Shown here in pieces: positions 5,361-9,372 of a stretch of 9,372 nucleotides of DNA. A program made the position numbers and the translations under genes. The notes under the pieces are model-generated. The model saw only the letters and a program-made list of their open reading frames with translations. It did not search any database and was not told the origin of the DNA. The stretch's first letter is position 1; the number at the start of each line of letters is the position of its first letter. The DNA is from AC-37 sp036382905 (GTDB taxonomy: Bacteria > Actinomycetota > Thermoleophilia > Solirubrobacterales > Thermoleophilaceae), in assembly GCA_036382905.1 (NCBI GenBank), contig DASVPL010000279.1:1-9372 (forward strand), written 5' to 3'.

Positions 5361-6207
5361 GGGTCCAGAACCCGTCGGCCCCGACGGGCTCGTGCCTGGC
5401 GACGCGGCCGAGCCGCTCGCGAGCCTCGTCGAAGTCGATGTCGCACATCACCGCCACCTCCTGCGTGGAGATCGGGATGGCCGACCAGTCGAGCACCTCG
5501 CTGACGTCGCCGGGCAGCTCACGGCGCTCTAGGCCGGGAACGAGGTTCGCGAGGATCGTGTTGTAGACGGCGAACGGCTGGAAGCCCGGGACCGAGATGG
5601 TCACGCCGTCCTCGATCCTCGTGATCTCGTAGCTGGGGCACGTGTAGCGGCGGCCGCCCGACCAGTTGGCGAGCTTCTCGTCGAGCACGCGTGCGGCGGG
5701 CTTCGGCTCGCGGGCGGCGGCCCTGTCGGCCGCGAGTGCGGCCTTGGTCGCCGGGTCGGCAATCCAGCGGTCGAGCTCGCCGGGGTCGATCCGCGCCGCT
5801 CGCGCTGCTGACTCGATCACCTCGGGGCGGTCGATCTGCTCACCACGGAAGTAATGCACCCGCAGCTCGCGCAGCAGTGCGCGGCCCTCGTGCGGCTCGC
5901 CGTGCTCGCGGGCGGCCACGATCGCGCGGCACGCCGGCCCGCTGCCCGGCACGTAGTCGCGTACCGCCGTGTCTATCGGCATGCGGTGCTCGCGGGCGAT
6001 CCGCTTCGACGCCTCGGAGAGCCGCTCCGGCGTGAAGCCGCGCTCCACCTGCTCGGACGCCTCGTCCGCCAGGACCACCATCCGCGGAGCCCAGCTGATC
6101 GCCTCGCCGTAGAGCCAGCGCAGGCGACGCCGGAATGGCTCCGCGCTCCACGCCCACGGGCAGAGAGGGTCGGTGAACTCGTCGATGTGGACGCACAGCT
6201 CGGCCAT
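5353..6207 (-). CDS. DsbA-like thioredoxin-fold protein (CPWA active site)
   Basis: From ATG 6207 the protein has 284 residues. It opens with a beta strand and DPLCPWAWSAEP (13-24), the active-site position of the DsbA/FrnE-like thioredoxin-fold family. The second cysteine of the usual CPWC is Ala19, so a normal disulfide-exchange CxxC is absent; Cys16 alone remains. A helical insertion follows (about 55-165), then YTCPSYEI (188-195) and VPGFQPF (206-212), which is likely the cis-proline loop. No signal peptide is seen, so it is probably cytoplasmic. The ATG is chosen because the fold starts there; upstream in-frame sequence looks non-coding. CACACT lies six bases before the ATG, a weak -10 candidate. 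A single-cysteine protein of this fold could act in glutathione/mycothiol-like or isomerase chemistry; its substrate is unknown. It is divergent from the DUF3253 gene. Confidence 0.82.
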   Translation of the reverse strand: MAELCVHIDEFTDPLCPWAWSAEPFRRRLRWLYGEAISWAPRMVVLADEASEQVERGFTPERLSEASKRIAREHRMPIDTAVRDYVPGSGPACRAIVAAREHGEPHEGRALLRELRVHYFRGEQIDRPEVIESAARAARIDPGELDRWIADPATKAALAADRAAAREPKPAARVLDEKLANWSGGRRYTCPSYEITRIEDGVTISVPGFQPFAVYNTILANLVPGLERRELPGDVSEVLDWSAIPISTQEVAVMCDIDFDEARERLGRVARHEPVGADGFWTRA

Positions 6208-6313
6208 GGGGCGAGTGTGGCAGAGGGTGTGGCGACACGCCCGGGACGCCGCCGTGAGGCGCGTTCTACTCGCGGCGATAGCGAGTGCAGCGTCGCGCTG
6301 AGCTCGCGCGACC

Positions 6314-6335
6314 TGGTGGAGTGCTAGAGCCACCA
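6314..6335. repeat. Inverted repeat between divergent genes
   Basis: TGGTGG (6314-6319) and CCACCA (6330-6335) flank ten bases, 12 bases upstream of the TACGGT -10 of the DUF3253 gene. The position suits an operator or a small hairpin. No regulator is identified. Confidence 0.3.
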
Positions 6336-6346
6336 CGGCCGTTCAC

Positions 6347-6352
6347 TACGGT
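6347..6352 (+). promoter_or_regulatory. Putative leaderless -10 (TACGGT) for the DUF3253 gene
   Basis: TACGGT is followed by seven bases and GTG 6360. The sequence between has no Shine-Dalgarno. This helps to decide the start codon. Confidence 0.45.
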
Positions 6353-6359
6353 CAGACGG

Positions 6360-6854
6360 GTGAGTGACGAGCGGACGGCTGACGGCCGGTACATCCTCGT
6401 CGGCGGCCGCCGCTGGCGCGCGACCGACCCGACGATCCCAGAAGATCGTCGCCAGGAGTTGGTCGACGAGCTGATGGCTGCGCGGCGGGCCGTGGCCGAG
6501 GCGAAGCGCGCCGACGACGCCGGGGCGGAGCGAGCCGCCCGGGCTCGCGTGCACGCCGCGAAGGTGGCGCTCGGCGAGCGAGGTCCGAAGTGGTGGGAGC
6601 GCATCGAGCGCGAGGTGCTCGAGATGGTCGCCGCGCGCGGGCCGGGCAGGACCATCTGCCCCTCGGAGGTCGCTCGGTCCCTGTCCGGCGATGACGAGGT
6701 CCGTCCGCTGATGCCGCACGTGCGCGAGGCGGCGGCGCAGCTCGCGGAGCGAGGGGAGATCGCCGTGACTCAGAAGGGGGAGAGGGTCGACGCGCGGTCC
6801 GCCAAGGGTCCGATTCGCCTCGGCCTCATCAACGGCGGCGAGGCGAGCCACTGA
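6360..6854 (+). CDS. DUF3253 domain protein
   Basis: The 164-residue protein starts at GTG 6360. Its N-terminal segment YILVGGRRWRATDPTIPE (11-28) and the following helical region (ELMAARRAV, LGERGPKWWE) form the conserved companion part seen in many DUF3253 proteins. The C-terminal DUF3253 domain, about 80-155, contains GRTICPSEVARSL (96-108), LMPHVREAA (117-125), GEIAVTQKG (132-140) and KGPIRL (149-154). The domain resembles a small winged helix and may bind nucleic acid, but its function is not established. Database labels such as 'biopolymer transporter Tol' for this architecture have no support in the sequence: there is no signal peptide or membrane segment. An upstream in-frame ATG (6285) would add an unrelated stretch and lies before the probable promoter. 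Confidence 0.85.
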   Translation: MSDERTADGRYILVGGRRWRATDPTIPEDRRQELVDELMAARRAVAEAKRADDAGAERAARARVHAAKVALGERGPKWWERIEREVLEMVAARGPGRTICPSEVARSLSGDDEVRPLMPHVREAAAQLAERGEIAVTQKGERVDARSAKGPIRLGLINGGEASH

Positions 6855-6890
6855 GCCCCATCACCGCCGCGCGCGCCGGCGAGCGCCGCG

Positions 6891-6896
6891 TAGAGT
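6891..6896 (+). promoter_or_regulatory. Putative -10 (TAGAGT) for the nucleotidyltransferase gene
   Basis: TAGAGT ends nine bases before GTG 6906 in the 51-base gap after the DUF3253 gene. A transcript from here would have at most a few leader bases. No -35 is visible. Confidence 0.35.
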
Positions 6897-6905
6897 GAGC
6901 CGCCC

Positions 6906-7868
6906 GTGACCGGCGACCCGCCGCCCCGCCCATCCCCGACGGCGGTCGTCGCGACCGCCCGGACCCTCGGGCTCGACGCGCTCACCGTCGAGGTGCTGCG
7001 TGCCTTCCGCACCGCGGGGTGCCGCAGCGTCCTTCTCAAGGGGCAGTCGTTCAGACGCCACCTGTACGCCGACGGAGCACCGCGCAGCTACGGGGACGTC
7101 GACCTACTCGTCGCCCCGACCGACCTCGCACGGGCCGGAGAGGTGCTGGCGTCGCTCGGCTTCGCGAAGGGGCTCGATCACAGCCACCATCCGGGTCTGG
7201 TCGAGCCGCACGCGCAGGAGTGGGGGCGGCCGGGCGGCCCGCGCGTGGTGGACCTGCACTGGCGGATCGCCGGAGTCGGGGCGCCCGCGGAGCGCTCGTG
7301 GGAGGTCCTCTCGGCGTGCACCGAGCTGATGCCGGTCGCCGGCGAGCCGGCCGAGTCTCTCCGTGCGGAAGGCGTCGCCCTCCTGGTCGCGCTCCACGCG
7401 GCCAGCCACGGCCCGACGGTCGAGAAGGTGGTTCGAGACCTCGAGCGTGCCGTCGAGAGGCTGGACCTCGAGACATGGACCGCCGCCGCGCGTCTGGCCG
7501 CCGAGCTCGACGCGACCGAGGCGTTCGCCTCCGGACTGCGAGTCGTGCCCACCGGCGACTCGCTGGCGAACGAGCTGAACCTTCCAGGGGTGCGGTCGCC
7601 GCAGCGCGTGCTGCTCGACGGCGGCTCGCCCGCCGGCTCGCACGGCCTGTTGAGGATCGTGCAACCCGCGCCGTTGCGTGAGCGGCTGCGGGCGCTGCGC
7701 TACGCGCTGATCCCCCCGCCCATCTACATGCGGGCGACGTCGTCGCTGGCCGCTCGCGGCCGGGTGGGCCTCGTGCTCGCCTACCTCGCGCGGGCGGGGC
7801 TGCGGACCCTCCAGCTGCCCGCGGCGATCCGCGCCGTCCGGGGGTCCCGCGCCGCCTCTAGGCCCTGA
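6906..7868 (+). CDS. Nucleotidyltransferase-fold family protein (PF14907-like)
   Basis: The 320-residue protein starts at GTG 6906. It shows the signature of the uncharacterised nucleotidyltransferase family: SVLLKGQSF (41-49), RSYGDVDLLV (60-69, metal-binding D64 and D66) and VVDLHWRI (114-121, third carboxylate D116). A helical C-terminal region follows, with LHAASH near residue 165. This matches a polymerase-beta-type active site with GxDxD and a distal Asp, so nucleotidyl transfer to a protein or small molecule is plausible. The substrate is unknown. Members often occur beside HprK-like kinases, PqqD-like proteins and asparagine-synthetase-like enzymes in peptide-modification loci. Here the HprK-like kinase gene converges on it with an 11-base overlap, which supports a shared pathway. 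Confidence 0.85.
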   Translation: MTGDPPPRPSPTAVVATARTLGLDALTVEVLRAFRTAGCRSVLLKGQSFRRHLYADGAPRSYGDVDLLVAPTDLARAGEVLASLGFAKGLDHSHHPGLVEPHAQEWGRPGGPRVVDLHWRIAGVGAPAERSWEVLSACTELMPVAGEPAESLRAEGVALLVALHAASHGPTVEKVVRDLERAVERLDLETWTAAARLAAELDATEAFASGLRVVPTGDSLANELNLPGVRSPQRVLLDGGSPAGSHGLLRIVQPAPLRERLRALRYALIPPPIYMRATSSLAARGRVGLVLAYLARAGLRTLQLPAAIRAVRGSRAASRP

Positions 7869-8841
7869 GGCCGTCCAGCCGACCGCCGGCCGCCGCCGTC
7901 TCGGCGACAAGCGCTTCGACGAGCGACGGAGCCAGGGCGAGGCCATCCGGCGGGTCCACCGTGTGGACGGGCACCTCTCGCGCCAGCCGCGCCCACACCG
8001 GCAGCAGGTGCGCACGCGTCCGCGCGCCGACCGCGCGCTCGCCGAAGGTGTTGCGAAGGATCACGGGGAGCGCCGCGGACGGCGCGATCCGCTCGATCCT
8101 CACCGATCGCGAGCGCCGCGCGCCGAGGACGAAGATCGCCGCGACGCGCCGCGCGCCGTCACAGAGGCTCCCGTCCGCGCGGGAGAGCCGCGCGTAGAGC
8201 TTCGGCGGCATGGTGGGGGTCGCGAACACCCGGCGTAGCTCGGCCGGCGCCCATCCCAGCGCCTCGGCCGTGTCCGCGTTCATCCGCAGCTGGCTGCCAC
8301 CCGGGTGCACGCGCACGTGGTCGCCCGTCGTGTCGAGCGCCGCGATGTCGTCCGTCAGCAGAGCGTGTCCCCCGGCGACGGCCGCGGCCGCGACCGTCGA
8401 CTTGCCGGCGCCTCCGGGTCCGAGCACGAGGAACGCGGCGCGACCCGTGTCCACCGCGCACCCGTGGAGCAGCGGGACGGCGCGCAGCAGAAGGGCCGTG
8501 GGCAGGCCCGTGGTCTCCACGAAGGCGGCGACGTCCGCGAGCTCGATCGGCCCGCGCCAGCGCACCTCGATCGCGCGGCCGTCTCCACTCACGCGCAGGC
8601 TCCACGCGCGTTCGCCACCATGCGATGCGTACAGGAGCATCCGGCCGCCGTCCTCGCACTCGTGTACCGATCCCGACCCCGTGTGCGACGTCGTGTCCGC
8701 GGCTCGCCGGTCCACCTCAGGCGCGCCCGACGCGTCGAACGCGATGTCGACGTCGATCTGGCGTGTCTCGCTCGCGTGCAGGCCCTGGAGCGGGTGGTTC
8801 GACCGGATCGAGAGCCCGAATGCCTCGTAACGGTGGGTCAT
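7858..8841 (-). CDS. HprK-like P-loop kinase
   Basis: The 327-residue protein from ATG 8841 resembles the C-terminal kinase domain of HPr kinase. Visible are LLHGCAV (124-130), the Walker A loop GPGGAGKST (141-149), LLTDDIAAL (161-169, acidic pair D164-D165) and VHPGGSQLRM (178-187). A later conserved-looking segment is RNTFGERAVG (263-272). Unlike true HprK it has a different, unrelated N-terminal half, and there is no PTS gene nearby, so HPr Ser46 is an unlikely substrate. HprK-related kinases of this form are found in peptide-modification loci, and in lasso-peptide clusters a homologue phosphorylates the precursor C-terminus. The ATG overlaps the TGA of the upstream TPR-like gene (8841-8838), so the two are translationally coupled. 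Confidence 0.85.
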   Translation of the reverse strand: MTHRYEAFGLSIRSNHPLQGLHASETRQIDVDIAFDASGAPEVDRRAADTTSHTGSGSVHECEDGGRMLLYASHGGERAWSLRVSGDGRAIEVRWRGPIELADVAAFVETTGLPTALLLRAVPLLHGCAVDTGRAAFLVLGPGGAGKSTVAAAAVAGGHALLTDDIAALDTTGDHVRVHPGGSQLRMNADTAEALGWAPAELRRVFATPTMPPKLYARLSRADGSLCDGARRVAAIFVLGARRSRSVRIERIAPSAALPVILRNTFGERAVGARTRAHLLPVWARLAREVPVHTVDPPDGLALAPSLVEALVAETAAAGGRLDGLRA

Positions 8842-9372
8842 GCCGGGAGGAACGGCGCGAGTCGAGCGGGCCGTCGGGCAGGGGGGACGTCCTCCGGGGC
8901 GACCATGCACAGGCGCTCGTAGAGCGGGCCGAGCTCCGGCGCGTCCGCATCGTTGCGCTCGATGCGCCTGATCGTGCTCGCCAGCGCGAAGTGGTCGTAC
9001 GGGTTGTGCTCGAGCACGGCGTGACTCTGCTCGGCCGGGGACGCGAACGCGCCGAGCCGGGCCCTCCTGAAGGGCGATCGGATCGCGTCGGCGTGACGTG
9101 CTCGGTCGGGACGCCCGAGGCGCGCCGCGGCGCGCGCCCTCAGCTCCGCGAACAGGTCGGAGTAGGCGGGCGACGGATCGACGCGCTCGGCGTACGCGAG
9201 CGCCTCCTCGTGCCGATCGAGGCGCTCCAGGCAGCGCGCCGCCAGCAGGTGCGCCTGGTCGTAGGCCGGATGGAGGGCCACGAGCTCGCGGCAGGTCGAC
9301 AGCGCCGCTTCCGGCTCCTGACGAGAGGCCTCGCCGAGGCGCGCGGCGAGGCGCTCGGCGACGGCGTCGGAG
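8838..9372 (-). CDS. TPR-like protein, C-terminal part (runs off right edge)
   Basis: The frame is open from the right edge to TGA at 8840-8838, giving the last 177 residues. The visible start is helical and repeat-like: a LVALHPAYDQAHLLAARCLE segment followed by LDRHEEALAYAERV, which fits tetratricopeptide helix pairs with the typical small and aromatic positions. A second, weaker repeat includes SHAVLEHNPYDHFALA. The C-terminus is proline-rich (VPPARRPARLAPFLPA). TPR proteins act as scaffolds for protein contacts; the partner here may be the kinase encoded next. GTG 9281 is in frame but sits inside a repeat, so the true start is outside the window. The N-terminal domain is unknown, so a fused catalytic domain cannot be excluded. 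Confidence 0.75.
   Translation of the reverse strand, partial: SDAVAERLAARLGEASRQEPEAALSTCRELVALHPAYDQAHLLAARCLERLDRHEEALAYAERVDPSPAYSDLFAELRARAAARLGRPDRARHADAIRSPFRRARLGAFASPAEQSHAVLEHNPYDHFALASTIRRIERNDADAPELGPLYERLCMVAPEDVPPARRPARLAPFLPA

Noticed and set aside
6208..6335. Longer N-terminus for the DsbA-like gene and for the DUF3253 gene in the divergent region
   Set aside because: Both extensions read as unstructured Arg/Ala-rich sequence before the conserved domains, and the DUF3253 extension lies upstream of the TACGGT element that spaces correctly to GTG 6360.

Overview
The window is very GC-rich (strong G/C bias at third codon positions), uses many GTG starts and often lacks Shine-Dalgarno sequences. 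Both tRNA genes lack an encoded CCA end. A cyclodeaminase/cyclohydrolase gene fused by an ATGA overlap to folD, a DUF3253 protein and a CPW-type DsbA-like protein suggest an actinobacterium, most likely of class Thermoleophilia (Solirubrobacterales-like). That placement is inference, because no marker gene is present.

Left part (1-3767). A truncated HNH endonuclease gene runs off the left edge on the minus strand. It diverges from a one-carbon operon: a stand-alone cyclodeaminase/cyclohydrolase-family protein (300-950) and FolD (947-1777). The FolD copy lacks the catalytic lysine needed for cyclohydrolase activity, so its operon partner may supply that step. FolD converges, with a short overlap, on a minus-strand group: a 74-residue two-helix membrane protein (3767-3543), a possible 24-codon leader ORF with three 21-bp repeats (3489-3415), a CDP-alcohol phosphatidyltransferase (3418-2720) and an aldose-1-epimerase family protein (2714-1758).

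Middle part (3812-5356). This looks like a small accessory island bounded on the left by tRNA-Gly(TCC) and containing tRNA-Pro(GGG). Between the tRNAs lies a minus-strand zinc-ribbon HNH endonuclease gene. Its promoter/start region carries a perfect match to the actinobacterial LexA (SOS) box, and its reading frame continues antisense through the whole tRNA-Gly gene. After tRNA-Pro and its terminator comes an unrecognised gene with two apparent +1 frameshifts. Its stop codon interlocks with that of the next, convergent gene.

Right part (5353-9372). A DsbA/thioredoxin-fold protein (CPWA active site) diverges from a DUF3253 protein. A nucleotidyltransferase-fold protein (PF14907-like) then converges on an HprK-like P-loop kinase, which overlaps by ATGA with the end of a TPR-like protein open at the right edge. 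Nucleotidyltransferase and HprK-like kinase pairs are known from peptide-modification (for example lasso-peptide) neighbourhoods, so the DNA beyond the right edge deserves attention.

Across the window several start codons sit 6-7 bases after a TANNNT hexamer, which suggests widespread leaderless transcription.
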